In this document: positions 34,831 through 43,586 of the stretch, piece after piece | How the letters are laid out: each line of letters opens with the position of its first letter | Position numbering within the stretch: position 1 is the stretch's first letter | NCBI GenBank assembly: GCA_012842745.1 | Contig: DUSF01000033.1 | Span: 154,156 to 218,155 of the forward strand | Length of the DNA stretch: 64,000 nt | From: Bacillus sp. (in: firmicutes) | GTDB taxonomy: Bacteria > Bacillota > Bacilli > Bacillales > Bacillaceae_J | Reading direction: 5' to 3' | The notes under the pieces: generated by a model | Databases searched by the model: none | What the model saw: the letters and a program-made list of their open reading frames with translations, nothing else | What the model was told of the DNA's origin: nothing | Position numbers and translations under genes: made by a program

Positions 34831-35034
34831 TTAGTTATTGTACTGAGGCTCTTCATTTTGAATTTCTTGCAAACGGGTGCTGATTGTATCAACAATTTGC
34901 TGTGTTTGTTGGGCAGCGCTTTGGTACATTTGTTTTGCAGATTTATTATCAGTTTGCAGTGCAAATGTTTCGAATGAAGCTTGTGCACTTTTTAACCCCG
35001 CTAATGTTTGCTTTACTTGTGTTGCTACAGTCAT
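34831..35034 (-). CDS. DUF1657 domain protein, first copy in the operon
   Basis: 67 residues, MTVATQVKQTLAGLKSAQAS to EEPQYNN; helical, paralogous to the protein at 32145. It heads the spoVA2mob-like operon. The ATG at 35034 has AGGAGGTAC 7-8 nt upstream, and a SigG-like promoter precedes it. Confidence 0.9.
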   Translation of the reverse strand: MTVATQVKQTLAGLKSAQASFETFALQTDNKSAKQMYQSAAQQTQQIVDTISTRLQEIQNEEPQYNN

Positions 35035-35078
35035 TATAAGTACCTCCTAAAAAGTAGAGTTAATTGAAATTACAATTG

Positions 35079-35108
35079 TAGTATCAGTAAAAAATGATAT
35101 GTTATTCA
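35079..35108 (-). promoter_or_regulatory. Candidate SigG promoter of the spoVA2mob-like operon
   Basis: On the minus strand GAATA (35107-35103) and GATACTA (35085-35079) are 17 nt apart. They fit the SigG pattern G-N-A-T-R and C-A-T-N-M-T-A except for single mismatches in each. Forespore expression would suit the genes downstream. Confidence 0.4.
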
Positions 35109-35165
35109 GTATTTTTTTGTAAAAAATGTGAAACGATAGTAAAAAACATTAAAGGAGCAATTGAA

Positions 35166-35747
35166 TTGAGCTTATATAGAAAATTGGCTGCTATTCCTTT
35201 TCAAGAAAGAGCTTATGTTGAGGGCACAATTGAACTTATTGGAAACGACTGGATCTTTTTTGACGAAGTGAACGAGGAAGCTTCCGAACTCCAAGATTTG
35301 GGGTTGGAACTAGAAGTGCTCATAAATGGGAATTGGGAAAAAGGGACATTAATTGAAAATATGCTTCTTTATTTAGAAAATGATTTTCATTATTTAACAA
35401 ACGGCGACAGTATTCGCTTCAAAAAAAAGTTGGGGCACTCCTTTAAACAATTAATTGAGGAGCTTTCTGAGGAAACGTATTTGAATTTTGTTAAAGCATT
35501 AAATTCTTTTGGTTTTTCGCTTTATGATTGTGTTTATTGCAACAATTTCTTATCTTTTTTACAAACAAGAGAACTAAAGGATGGTATGAATGTGGTACTC
35601 TTTGATAACGGGGACCAAATATGTGTTGTTCAACATTATTTTTATAGAGGCAGCGATGTTACGGGTGGTGTTAACGATTTCCAGGACCGCTTTGAATTTG
35701 CCCAAAATGATGGCAAAAGAATGGTGTGTGCGTATCTTTCATCTTGA
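35166..35747 (+). CDS. DUF2777-like protein
   Basis: About 193 residues, no membrane segments. The start YRKLAAIPFQERAYVEGTIE and WIFFDEVNEEASELQDLGLE look like DUF2777 of Bacilli. A CVYCNNF motif lies in the middle, and the C-terminus has VVQHYFYRGS. The TTG start at 35166 has AAAGGAG 7 nt upstream; an ATG at 35094 lacks a site and would give an unconserved extension. Function unknown. Confidence 0.7.
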   Translation: MSLYRKLAAIPFQERAYVEGTIELIGNDWIFFDEVNEEASELQDLGLELEVLINGNWEKGTLIENMLLYLENDFHYLTNGDSIRFKKKLGHSFKQLIEELSEETYLNFVKALNSFGFSLYDCVYCNNFLSFLQTRELKDGMNVVLFDNGDQICVVQHYFYRGSDVTGGVNDFQDRFEFAQNDGKRMVCAYLSS

Positions 35748-35806
35748 TAAAATATTGTTGAAACATGCCTTCCTATGAAAAGACGATTATTGCTCATGTC
35801 CATTTG

Positions 35807-35858
35807 TGCGGCCAGATTTTTGGAACTAGCCCAGTTTTTTGGCCGCATTTTTCTTTTT
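35807..35858 (+). terminator. Terminator after the DUF2777-like gene
   Basis: TGCGGCCA and TGGCCGCA form an 8-bp stem around about 25 nt and lead into a long T-rich tract. A third GCGGCCA copy follows at 35860, so an alternative pairing exists. The region 35748-35947 holds nothing else that I recognise. Confidence 0.75.
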
Positions 35859-35947
35859 TGCGGCCATGTTTCGTACTATTTCCTATATCTTGGCCACCTT
35901 CTCAATTTTCGTCGACAAGCTTTTTACTCAGATAAATGTGGCGTATC

Positions 35948-36304
35948 TTACAATACGATATATCCGAAAAATAACGCAATCAAGAGCGCAATTGCGAATT
36001 GTATCCAATAAAGTTCCGTTGATTTTCCTTTTGCTTGTTTCACTAATAGAAGCTCCATTGCTACAATTACCCACAAACCAGCTAGGGCTTTGTAAAAAAC
36101 AGCAGACTGCAAAATACCAGCGCCTAGAGCTGAAGCATAAAGTCCAAATAAATGACCGCCAGTAGCTAAAATTAATATGTAGAATAGACGTAAAATCATC
36201 TTCGTAATTTTAGCAGGTTTCTGTTTCCCGTTTTTTTGCATATTATAACTTACAAACAATAAAATAATAGCTACAAACCAAGTTGTAACATGTACATGTA
36301 ACAA
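35948..36304 (-). CDS. yisL: YisL family (DUF1516) membrane protein
   Basis: 118 residues, the same length as B. subtilis YisL, with four membrane segments and the start [19 protein letters not shown]. Conserved [10 protein letters not shown] lies near 50. Function unknown. The TTG start at 36304 is 9 nt after AAGGGGG. Confidence 0.9.
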   Translation of the reverse strand: MLHVHVTTWFVAIILLFVSYNMQKNGKQKPAKITKMILRLFYILILATGGHLFGLYASALGAGILQSAVFYKALAGLWVIVAMELLLVKQAKGKSTELYWIQFAIALLIALFFGYIVL

Positions 36305-36430
36305 AGTGATTTCCCCCTTTTTACTTTTTTATGTATGAATCCGTCAATTTCCATTATACACATAGTAGATTCAAACTCAAAAAATATTGTCTCATTAATC
36401 AACAAATTTTTGGAAAGCGGAGGGAATGTT

Positions 36431-37621
36431 TTGAGTAAAACAACTGATATTATCAAGCTAACTGAACAATACGGTGCTAACAATTACCATCCTCTCCCTA
36501 TTGTCGTTTCAAAAGCTGAGGGTGTATGGGTTGAGGACCCAGAGGGAAACAAGTATTTGGATATGTTAAGCGCTTATTCTGCTGTTAACCAAGGTCATCG
36601 TCATCCTAAAATCGTGCAAGCGTTAAAAGATCAGGCGGACCGTGTGACCCTTACTTCCCGGGCTTTTCATAGTGACAAGCTTGGGCCTTGGTATGAAAAG
36701 GTTGCTCATATAACAGGAAAAGAAATGGTTCTACCGATGAACACAGGGGCAGAAGCAGTGGAAACTGCTTTTAAAGCAGCGCGGCGCTGGGCTTATGATG
36801 TAAAGGGTGTATCGGAAAACGCAGCGGAAATTATAGCTTGTACGAATAATTTTCATGGGCGAACAATGGCAGCTGTATCGTTATCATCAAATCCTGAATA
36901 CAAACGTGGCTTTGGGCCAATGCTTCCGAGCATCAAAATTGTCTCTTTCGGCGACTTACAAGCATTGAAAGCGGCAATTACACCGAATACAGCTGCTTTT
37001 CTTGTTGAGCCCATCCAAGGTGAAGCTGGTATTATAATCCCGCCAGAAGGTTATTTAAAAGCGGCCTTTGATGTTTGTAAACAAAATAATGTTTTATTCA
37101 TCGCTGATGAAATTCAATCGGGACTAGGCCGTTCTGGAAAGATGTTTGCCTGTGATTGGGAAAATGTAAAGCCTGATATGTATATTCTTGGAAAGGCCCT
37201 TGGCGGAGGTGTTTTCCCTATTTCCTGTGTAGCAGCAAATAAAAATATTCTTGGAGTTTTTGAACCCGGCTCACATGGGTCAACATTTGGCGGAAATCCG
37301 CTGGCCTGTGCCGTTTCTATCGCCGCCCTTGATATAATCATTGATGAAAAACTAACAGAATGTTCCCTTGAACTAGGAACCTACATGTTAAACGAGCTAC
37401 AAAAAATCAATAATCCGACTATTAAGGAAGTGCGCGGAAAAGGCTTATTTATTGGTGTTGAACTAACAACATCTGCCCGTCCTTATTGTGAAAAGCTAAA
37501 AGAGGAAGGTTTGTTATGCAAAGAAACGCATGAAAATGTTATCCGCTTTGCACCACCATTAGTGATTACGAAGGACGATTTGGATTGGGCGTTAGAGAAA
37601 ATTCGTAAAGTGCTTGCTTGA
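36431..37621 (+). CDS. rocD: Ornithine aminotransferase
   Basis: 396 residues, class III aminotransferase. Features are the [17 protein letters not shown] pyridoxal-phosphate loop, [14 protein letters not shown], the [12 protein letters not shown]sp motif and the Schiff-base Lys in [12 protein letters not shown]. It converts ornithine to glutamate semialdehyde in arginine and ornithine breakdown. The TTG start at 36431 gives [20 protein letters not shown], matching known RocD starts, and has GGAGGG 6 nt upstream. Confidence 0.95.
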   Translation: MSKTTDIIKLTEQYGANNYHPLPIVVSKAEGVWVEDPEGNKYLDMLSAYSAVNQGHRHPKIVQALKDQADRVTLTSRAFHSDKLGPWYEKVAHITGKEMVLPMNTGAEAVETAFKAARRWAYDVKGVSENAAEIIACTNNFHGRTMAAVSLSSNPEYKRGFGPMLPSIKIVSFGDLQALKAAITPNTAAFLVEPIQGEAGIIIPPEGYLKAAFDVCKQNNVLFIADEIQSGLGRSGKMFACDWENVKPDMYILGKALGGGVFPISCVAANKNILGVFEPGSHGSTFGGNPLACAVSIAALDIIIDEKLTECSLELGTYMLNELQKINNPTIKEVRGKGLFIGVELTTSARPYCEKLKEEGLLCKETHENVIRFAPPLVITKDDLDWALEKIRKVLA

Positions 37622-37647
37622 AATACGAGGACGATAATAGAAAAGAC

Positions 37648-37681
37648 TGGCAGACCTATATAAAATTGATATCTGCCAGTT
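37648..37681 (+). terminator. Hairpin after rocD
   Basis: CTGGCAGA and TCTGCCAG form an 8-bp stem around 17 nt. The tail TTGACTTTG is only weakly T-rich, so termination efficiency is uncertain. Confidence 0.5.
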
Positions 37682-37758
37682 GACTTTGCTAAAACAAACT
37701 AGAATGTGCACCTGTTTGTACACATTTATTTTAAAGTGTTGGGTCAATTTCCTTGCGG

Positions 37759-38547
37759 TTACAACGCCCTTACCATCCCTCCATCAACCAAAAACGCCTG
37801 CCCTGTCACATAGGAGTTAGCCTCTGAACATAAAAAGACAGCGATATTAGCAAATTCCTCCGGCAATCCATAGCGACCAAGTGGAATTGTAAGCTCCTTA
37901 GAGACTTTTACTTCTTCAGGTGATTTACCTAAATTATTGGCAGCAATAGAATCAAGCTCTTGTAGACGGTCTGTGCCGATGCGGCCAGGACCAAGAGTGT
38001 TTACTAATATTTTGTCTTTTCCAAGTTCGGTCGCCAAGCTTTTTGCTAAGCCAGCGATGCCATTGCGGAATGTATTGGAAAGAATTAATCCATCAATCGG
38101 CTCTTTGAATGAAGATGAAGCGATATTTAAAATGCGGCCTCCACCTTGTTTTCTCATATGTGGTAGCACTTCACGGATTGTGCGTACATAGCTTAATAAA
38201 TTTAATTCAAAAGCCTTTATCCAAGCTTCATCGTCAAAGTTGTCAAATCCTCCCGCAGGTGGACCACCAGCATTATTAACAAGAATATTTATCGGACCGA
38301 AAGTATCTACAGTTTTGTGCACAGTTTCTTTAATTGATGCTGCATTGGTAATATCGCAGACCGCATAGTGAATATTACCGTTCGTTTTTCCCTTTATTTC
38401 TTCCGCCGTTTTTTGTAAAGACTCCTCGCTCCGGCTAGCAAGCATGAGATTTGCACCCTCTTCAGCTAGTTTTGTGGCAATTGCCTTTCCCAAACCTTTA
38501 CTCGAAGCCATTACTAGTGCTGTTTTTCCTTTTAAACCTAAATCCAT
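37759..38547 (-). CDS. SDR family oxidoreductase lacking the usual YxxxK motif
   Basis: 262 residues, Rossmann fold with ASSKGLGKAIATKLAEEGA, the structural NNAG (LVNNAGG) and the catalytic Ser in ASSS. Where the Tyr-x3-Lys pair is expected there is LILSNTFRNGIAGLAKSLA, with no Tyr or Lys at those places. This belongs to an atypical SDR clade found in Bacilli and may be a binding protein or use another acid. The C-terminus CSEANSYVTGQAFLVDGG is normal. It follows the FAH gene by 18 nt. Confidence 0.85.
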   Translation of the reverse strand: MDLGLKGKTALVMASSKGLGKAIATKLAEEGANLMLASRSEESLQKTAEEIKGKTNGNIHYAVCDITNAASIKETVHKTVDTFGPINILVNNAGGPPAGGFDNFDDEAWIKAFELNLLSYVRTIREVLPHMRKQGGGRILNIASSSFKEPIDGLILSNTFRNGIAGLAKSLATELGKDKILVNTLGPGRIGTDRLQELDSIAANNLGKSPEEVKVSKELTIPLGRYGLPEEFANIAVFLCSEANSYVTGQAFLVDGGMVRAL

Positions 38548-38565
38548 TTCGAATCCCCCCTTAAA

Positions 38566-39474
38566 TTACTCCTCAATCATATTCCGTAATGTACCAATTC
38601 CGTCAATTGTCACTTCCACTACATCCCCTTGATTTAAATAGCGTGGCGGCTTAAATCCTTTCCCTACCCCTGCTGGCGTTCCTGTTGCAATAATATCGCC
38701 AGACTCTAATGTAGTTCCTTGTGAAATCGTTGAAATAATTGTTGGGATGTCAAAAATAAATTGCTCCGTATTGGCAGATTGACGGACCTCACCGTTTACT
38801 TTTGTTTCGACATTTAAATTCCCCGGATTAGCAATCGTTGATTTATGTACGATATAAGGACCCATTGGACAAGAAGTATCTAAGCTTTTGCCGAGTAAAT
38901 ATTGTTTATGTCTCTCCTGAAGGTCTCTAGCGGTAATATCATTAATAATCGTATAGCCAAAAACATAGTCCATTGCTTCTTCTTTTGCGATTTGTTTTCC
39001 TTTTTTCCCAATAATGACGGCGAGTTCACCTTCATAATCTAAACAGTCTGTTACATGCTTGTGATTTAAGACGATCCCCTCATGACCAATAACAGCTGTT
39101 GGCGCTTTTGAGAAAAGAATCATTGCTTCTGGAATATCCTTTTCACTCCCCAACTCAATCGCATGAGCGGCATAGTTTTTACCTACACAAAAAACATTTT
39201 TACGCGGGCGTGGAATCGGTGCAAGTAGTTTGACATCACTTAAGCTGTATTCATAATCTCGGCGATTATCTGCTTGTTCCAACCAGATTAAAACCTCTTT
39301 CACCGCAGCAGTAAATTTATCACCTAAAGAAATACAATCAATCATCATATTAGGTAATTGCAATTCGCTCCCCATTGAATCAAGTACTTTGCGAAGATGG
39401 ATTACTTTATCTAATGATTGATTCATTACACCAACAAATAGTTCATCATTAATTTCCGCAGTTACAAATTTCAT
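38566..39474 (-). CDS. Fumarylacetoacetate hydrolase family protein
   Basis: 302 residues. The C-terminal FAH domain starts at FCVGKNYAAHAIELG (about 98) and has the metal ligands in DYEGELAVIIGKKGK, then GYTIINDITARDLQ, GKSLDTSCPMGPYIV and TGTPAGVG. The family includes hydratases, isomerases and hydrolases of aromatic breakdown pathways, so the substrate is open. It is cotranscribed with the SDR gene. Confidence 0.9.
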   Translation of the reverse strand: MKFVTAEINDELFVGVMNQSLDKVIHLRKVLDSMGSELQLPNMMIDCISLGDKFTAAVKEVLIWLEQADNRRDYEYSLSDVKLLAPIPRPRKNVFCVGKNYAAHAIELGSEKDIPEAMILFSKAPTAVIGHEGIVLNHKHVTDCLDYEGELAVIIGKKGKQIAKEEAMDYVFGYTIINDITARDLQERHKQYLLGKSLDTSCPMGPYIVHKSTIANPGNLNVETKVNGEVRQSANTEQFIFDIPTIISTISQGTTLESGDIIATGTPAGVGKGFKPPRYLNQGDVVEVTIDGIGTLRNMIEE

Positions 39475-39649
39475 AAATTTAGTGTCACCTCTATTTCAAT
39501 TTATGTTTTTATTTTCAACTTATTTTTATTGAATGTCAAAAGACTTGAAGCAAAGAACTTGCGCCCTTTGCCTCATTAGTCATAATAATAGTGACCGAAG
39601 GAACTGCCTTTTCTTTTCTTCGGGCACTAGACACTAGGGCGGAGGAATA

Positions 39650-41251
39650 TTAGTTTACAAAACGGCCGCCTTTAATATTTCCGGACTCTTCCCATTTTTG
39701 GTTGCGAAGATGGATTTTTTGGATTTTTCCAGAAGCTGTTTTTGGTAACTCATCTACAAATGTGACTCCAGTAACAGCTTTAAAGTGAGCAAGCTTGCTT
39801 CTTGAGAATTGAATAACTTCTTCTTCAGTTAATGTTGCCCCCTCCTTCACGACTACGAAGGCATGTGGTGTTTCACCCCATTTTTCATTTGGCAGAGCAA
39901 TGACCGCTGCTTCTATAATGCTTGGATGTTCATATAAAATACCTTCAACTTCGATTGAAGAAATATTTTCGCCGCCGCTAATAATAATGTCTTTTTTCCG
40001 ATCAACAATTTCAATTGTTCCGTATTTGTCTACTGTACCCATATCACCTGTATGGAGCCAGCCGTCCTGAATCGTTTCCATCGTCGCTTGTTCGTTTTTC
40101 CAATACCCTTTCATAACGCTGTTGCTGCGCGTTACGATTTCTCCAATTTCCTTGCCATTCCAAGCTACTTCCTCGCCAAAATCATTGACGACTTTAACTT
40201 CACAGCCAATCATGGAAATACCGGCTTTCGCTTTCAAGCGATGTTTTTGTTCTTTTGATAATCCTTCCAAATGCGGGCGGATTGGTGAATACAAGCTAAG
40301 CGGCGAAGATTCCGTCATTCCATAAACTTGAATAAACTCCCAGCCTAATTCGTCCTCCACTTTTGTGACAAAAGCAGGAGCAGGAGCAGACCCAGCGATG
40401 ACAATGCGAATATCATGGTTAAACGTTTGTTTATTTTGATCATAGTATTGAAGAAGACTATTTAACACAGTTGGCGCCATGTGCATAACAGACACTTTTT
40501 GTTCTTGAATTAAACTAAAAATTGTCTCAGGCATGATTTTTCTTAGCATGACTTGAGTAGCGCCGTTAGCCGTATAATAGAAAGGCGAACCCCAGCCATT
40601 TACATGGAACATCGGTAAAATGTGCAACAGCGTATCTTTGTCAGAAACACGAAGATGATGCTGAACAGACAGGGCATGTAAGTAATTATTTCGATGTGTT
40701 AACATAACACCCTTCGGATTACCTGTTGTACCGCTTGTATATAATAAACTACATACATCTTGCTCGTCCATCTCTGGACGGTCAAACGGATCAGTTGGAT
40801 ATTTACTTAACCAGCGGTCGTAATCAATATCTTTACAACCAGCCTCAGCATAATGAATTAAAACGTTTTCAACGGTTTGCAGCTGCTCACGAATAGGGGC
40901 AATTTGATGATAAAGCTCCCCGTCGCAGACCAACACTTTTGTTTCACTATGATTTAAAATAAATAAATAATCCTCTGGCTTTAGACGTGTGTTTAACGGA
41001 ACCATTATGGCACCTGTTTGAAAAACACCGTAAAAGCCTTCAAGCATTTCTAATGTATTCGGCGCTAAATAAGCGACACGATCACCTTTTTGCACTCCTA
41101 AATCCACTAATCCATGTGAAAGCTGATTGACTCTGTCATTTAATTGCGAATAGGTGAACTCTCTCCCATCTGTATTAATGACTGCTTTTTTTGGACCATA
41201 TAATTTAACGGCGCGATCTAAAAAATCATTTAATAACATTGGAACATACAT
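39650..41251 (-). CDS. AMP-binding acyl-CoA ligase
   Basis: 533 residues. The motifs are YTSGTTGNPKGVMLTHRN (P-loop, about 172), YGMTESSPLSLY, HTGDMG, RKKDIIISGGENI and the catalytic Lys in SGKIQK. The family makes fatty or aryl acyl-CoA from the acid, ATP and CoA. ATG at 41251 follows a GGAGGGG site. It precedes the FAH/SDR pair on the same strand with a 175-nt gap, so a shared acid-degradation role is possible. Confidence 0.92.
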   Translation of the reverse strand: MYVPMLLNDFLDRAVKLYGPKKAVINTDGREFTYSQLNDRVNQLSHGLVDLGVQKGDRVAYLAPNTLEMLEGFYGVFQTGAIMVPLNTRLKPEDYLFILNHSETKVLVCDGELYHQIAPIREQLQTVENVLIHYAEAGCKDIDYDRWLSKYPTDPFDRPEMDEQDVCSLLYTSGTTGNPKGVMLTHRNNYLHALSVQHHLRVSDKDTLLHILPMFHVNGWGSPFYYTANGATQVMLRKIMPETIFSLIQEQKVSVMHMAPTVLNSLLQYYDQNKQTFNHDIRIVIAGSAPAPAFVTKVEDELGWEFIQVYGMTESSPLSLYSPIRPHLEGLSKEQKHRLKAKAGISMIGCEVKVVNDFGEEVAWNGKEIGEIVTRSNSVMKGYWKNEQATMETIQDGWLHTGDMGTVDKYGTIEIVDRKKDIIISGGENISSIEVEGILYEHPSIIEAAVIALPNEKWGETPHAFVVVKEGATLTEEEVIQFSRSKLAHFKAVTGVTFVDELPKTASGKIQKIHLRNQKWEESGNIKGGRFVN

Positions 41252-41259
41252 AAAAGCCC

Positions 41260-41580
41260 CTCCGTATCAAGAGTATTTTGAATATTCTAAATTAAATATA
41301 ACATACTTTTTTATAAAAATGGACTAGATTTGTTTGATAATTACTTACAATTTTCTTTAAAAAAGTCTGGAGCTATTGGTTGCAACTGGATTTATCAGAA
41401 GAAGCAATCGGGGAAAGATTTTTAATTTGAATAACAAATAGTAATAATCACTTTTCTAATTGCCAAGAATATAAAGAAAAAGACAGGCTAATAACAAAGT
41501 CTGGTTTAAACTATAAAAGGAAGTAAAATAACCGTTCCTTGCTTCCTAACTTAACTAAAGAATAAACAATTTACAAATAA
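41260..41580. other. Gene-free stretch
   Basis: AT-rich region upstream of the acyl-CoA ligase gene. Short open stretches exist in all frames but none has a start with a ribosome binding site. No repeat or recognisable gene fragment was found apart from the terminator at its left end neighbour gene. Confidence 0.5.
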
Positions 41581-41581
41581 A

Positions 41582-41613
41582 AAACTGAGTGAATTATTTT
41601 TCTCACTCAGTTC
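41582..41613 (-). terminator. Terminator of the unknown 324-residue protein gene
   Basis: ACTGAGTGA and TCACTCAGT form a 9-bp stem with an 11-nt loop. On the minus strand it is followed by TTTTTTA, 13 nt after the stop codon. Confidence 0.85.
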
Positions 41614-41625
41614 GTAATATAATGA

Positions 41626-42600
41626 TTATTTATCTGCTAATAACATTGTCCAATATTTTTCTATATGATTGAATGTCTGCTTTGTTTGATGGGTAATATA
41701 GTTTCTTGCTAAGTAGTAATCAGCATCCTTTGGTGAAATTCCTTTTGTTACAAATTGAAGTAACTGTTCTTTCACATTTGATAAGACAGATGATAAATCT
41801 TCCTTACTCGCAACTTCTTTGAACATTTCCAAATAACTATTAATATGAAATCTAATTTCCTTTTCCGAGTAATTCGTTCTGCTAAGTTTACTTATCATTG
41901 ATAAATGCGGAGATAGTGTTTCAGACCTAAGTTCTTGTCTGACTCTCGCCCTATCTATCTCAAATCTTTCTCGAAATGACTTATAAGTACGAACTATCGG
42001 TGTATTATAATCAACATATTTTGTAATAAGCTCATCAAATCCCTGCTTGATGTCTCCATTTAAAAACTTTTCGCTAAAAGCTTGTAGTGCTGCTGTTGAA
42101 GATCCTAACTCAAGCAGTCCTTCGTAAGAAGTAAGTGGTTCTCTACCTCCATGCTTTGACACAACATAACCAAAAGATTGATAATCATTAGACATTGAGT
42201 GTGCATTTACTAAGTCAAGTCCATCTGTTATATATTGCAAAGTAGATTCAATCTCTTCCATTTCCTCCGTACTAAGAGAATCGAAATAATGTGATTCATG
42301 TAAATATTGAGTAAAAACAAGCCATTGATCCGATGGAAGATACGAAAAAAGATTGGATGGATCAATATCTACACCTTCTGCTTTTGCATTATTAATACCG
42401 TCAGCTAAAAGCTCCCCTATATTACGCGTCTGTAATTGTAATTCAATACTTTCATCAGAAATAGTGACTTTATAGGCTGGTTCATTTGGTTTTTCCATTG
42501 CTGCTTGTCCAAAAGAGGAATTCTTTTGTGATGAATCATAGTAACGTTTAGTCATATAACGCTCAAGCACTGATCCCCAATATTCAAAATTAGCTTTCAC
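41626..42600 (-). CDS. Unknown cytosolic protein, second gene of an exported-peptide pair
   Basis: 324 residues, I do not recognise the family. No signal peptide or membrane segment; acidic and Ser/Glu-rich, largely helical by eye. Notable stretches are KVTISDESIELQLQTRNIG (about 45-63), DGLDLVNAHSMSNDYQSFGY and RERFEIDRARVRQEL. No TPR repeats as in Rap proteins are evident. The ATG at 42600 has GAAGGAG 6-7 nt upstream. It lies 96 nt downstream of a small secreted-peptide gene and has its own terminator, so the two form an isolated unit. Confidence 0.8.
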   Translation of the reverse strand: MKANFEYWGSVLERYMTKRYYDSSQKNSSFGQAAMEKPNEPAYKVTISDESIELQLQTRNIGELLADGINNAKAEGVDIDPSNLFSYLPSDQWLVFTQYLHESHYFDSLSTEEMEEIESTLQYITDGLDLVNAHSMSNDYQSFGYVVSKHGGREPLTSYEGLLELGSSTAALQAFSEKFLNGDIKQGFDELITKYVDYNTPIVRTYKSFRERFEIDRARVRQELRSETLSPHLSMISKLSRTNYSEKEIRFHINSYLEMFKEVASKEDLSSVLSNVKEQLLQFVTKGISPKDADYYLARNYITHQTKQTFNHIEKYWTMLLADK

Positions 42601-42696
42601 ATTTAACGCTCCTTCAATCTATATTTAACCTTTGAAACAATCAATTTATCACTTCAAAGTAAGGAGGTGGTTCAATTCCATTTATCCATTGTAAAT

Positions 42697-42891
42697 TCAT
42701 TCTCTACCATAGTAAGATTGATAGATAGATAGTAATTCTTCCGGAACATTTAAACTTTCTTGTACCTCAATCATAGAATTCATATTGGAGTTAGGTGCAA
42801 GTAGTTCGTTTGCATTACTTGTTTGAACCCCAATATTAAACATAGTGATGATTAAAACAAAACTTAGTACTAAGATTTTACCTAATTTCAT
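42697..42891 (-). CDS. Small exported peptide precursor
   Basis: 64 residues. A clear signal peptide (MKLGKILVLSFVLIITMFNI, then GVQTSNA) with likely cleavage after SNA leaves a mature peptide of about 37 residues ending YQSYYGRE. No cysteines, so no disulfide-type bacteriocin. ATG at 42891 has AGGAGGAGAAG upstream, a very strong site. Size and layout recall Phr-type signalling precursors or small secreted effectors; neither is shown. Confidence 0.75.
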   Translation of the reverse strand: MKLGKILVLSFVLIITMFNIGVQTSNANELLAPNSNMNSMIEVQESLNVPEELLSIYQSYYGRE

Positions 42892-43085
42892 ACTCTTCTC
42901 CTCCTAAATATTAAATATAGTACTTTATATTATTATCGGTTTATCAAATCAGTATTTAACATATTTATACAATTTACCCAAAAATGGTGTTTTTTTAATA
43001 TTTATCTATAATTTTCCATCACGGAACATTATCTAGGTCAATATCATAAACTGGTAACAGGATTTTAATAAAAGGGTGTTTTAAT

Positions 43086-43307
43086 ATGCCAGCAATTGTC
43101 GGAGCTGTAAATGTTGTGAGCTTAGCTGCAAGTAGTGTTATGAATATCGGGGATGTATTTACGATTGCACCAAAGAGCACAGCTAAAACCTTTGCAGGTG
43201 CCGGGTCTTTCATAACTGGGGATACGAATACAGTAACAAATTACTATAGCAACACGAACACATACGAATCGGACACTGTCGACCAGCCAATGCTCCTAAA
43301 CTTATGA
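43086..43307 (+). CDS. gerPA: Spore germination protein GerPA
   Basis: 73 residues. MPAIVGAVNVVSLAASSVMN, IGDVFTIAPKSTAKTFAGAG and a C-terminal TNTYESDTVDQP match the GerPA/GerPF fold. GerP proteins sit in the spore coat and let germinants reach the inner membrane receptors. AAAGGG lies 8-9 nt upstream. First gene of a complete gerPABCDEF operon; such operons are read by SigK in the mother cell, and CATTATCTA at 43027-43035 might be its -10. Confidence 0.9.
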   Translation: MPAIVGAVNVVSLAASSVMNIGDVFTIAPKSTAKTFAGAGSFITGDTNTVTNYYSNTNTYESDTVDQPMLLNL

Positions 43308-43330
43308 TTTTTTCAAAAGGAGTTTATTTT

Positions 43331-43525
43331 ATGAACTTTTATGTAAACCAAAGTATTGTCATTCAATACATTAAAATCGGTGGTATTACGAATTCGTCCG
43401 TCTTGCAAATCGGAAGTGCCGGCATTATCAAACCACAAGCACATTTATATAATACGGGTGGATTTACCGGACCGGCACCACAAGCAGAACCATATATACC
43501 ATCCGTTCCATTAACAGGGCCATGA
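43331..43525 (+). CDS. gerPB: Spore germination protein GerPB
   Basis: 64 residues with MNFYVNQSIVIQYIKIGGIT and SSVLQIGSAGIIKPQAHLYNTG, as in GerPB. The C-terminal PIPSVPL-like tail is Pro-rich. ATG at 43331 has AAAGGAG 8 nt upstream; an upstream ATG at 43304 overlaps gerPA and lacks a site. Confidence 0.9.
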   Translation: MNFYVNQSIVIQYIKIGGITNSSVLQIGSAGIIKPQAHLYNTGGFTGPAPQAEPYIPSVPLTGP

Positions 43526-43586
43526 TGATAGGCATTCACCTATTTATGCATCCATACATAAACTGTATTGGAAAGAGGTGAAGTTG

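Noticed and set aside
35775..36165. Plus-strand frames opposite yisL
   Set aside because: They overlap the yisL gene in antisense and a terminator; no ribosome binding sites.
43019..43213. Minus-strand frame opposite gerPA
   Set aside because: Antisense to a clear GerP gene, with no ribosome binding site.
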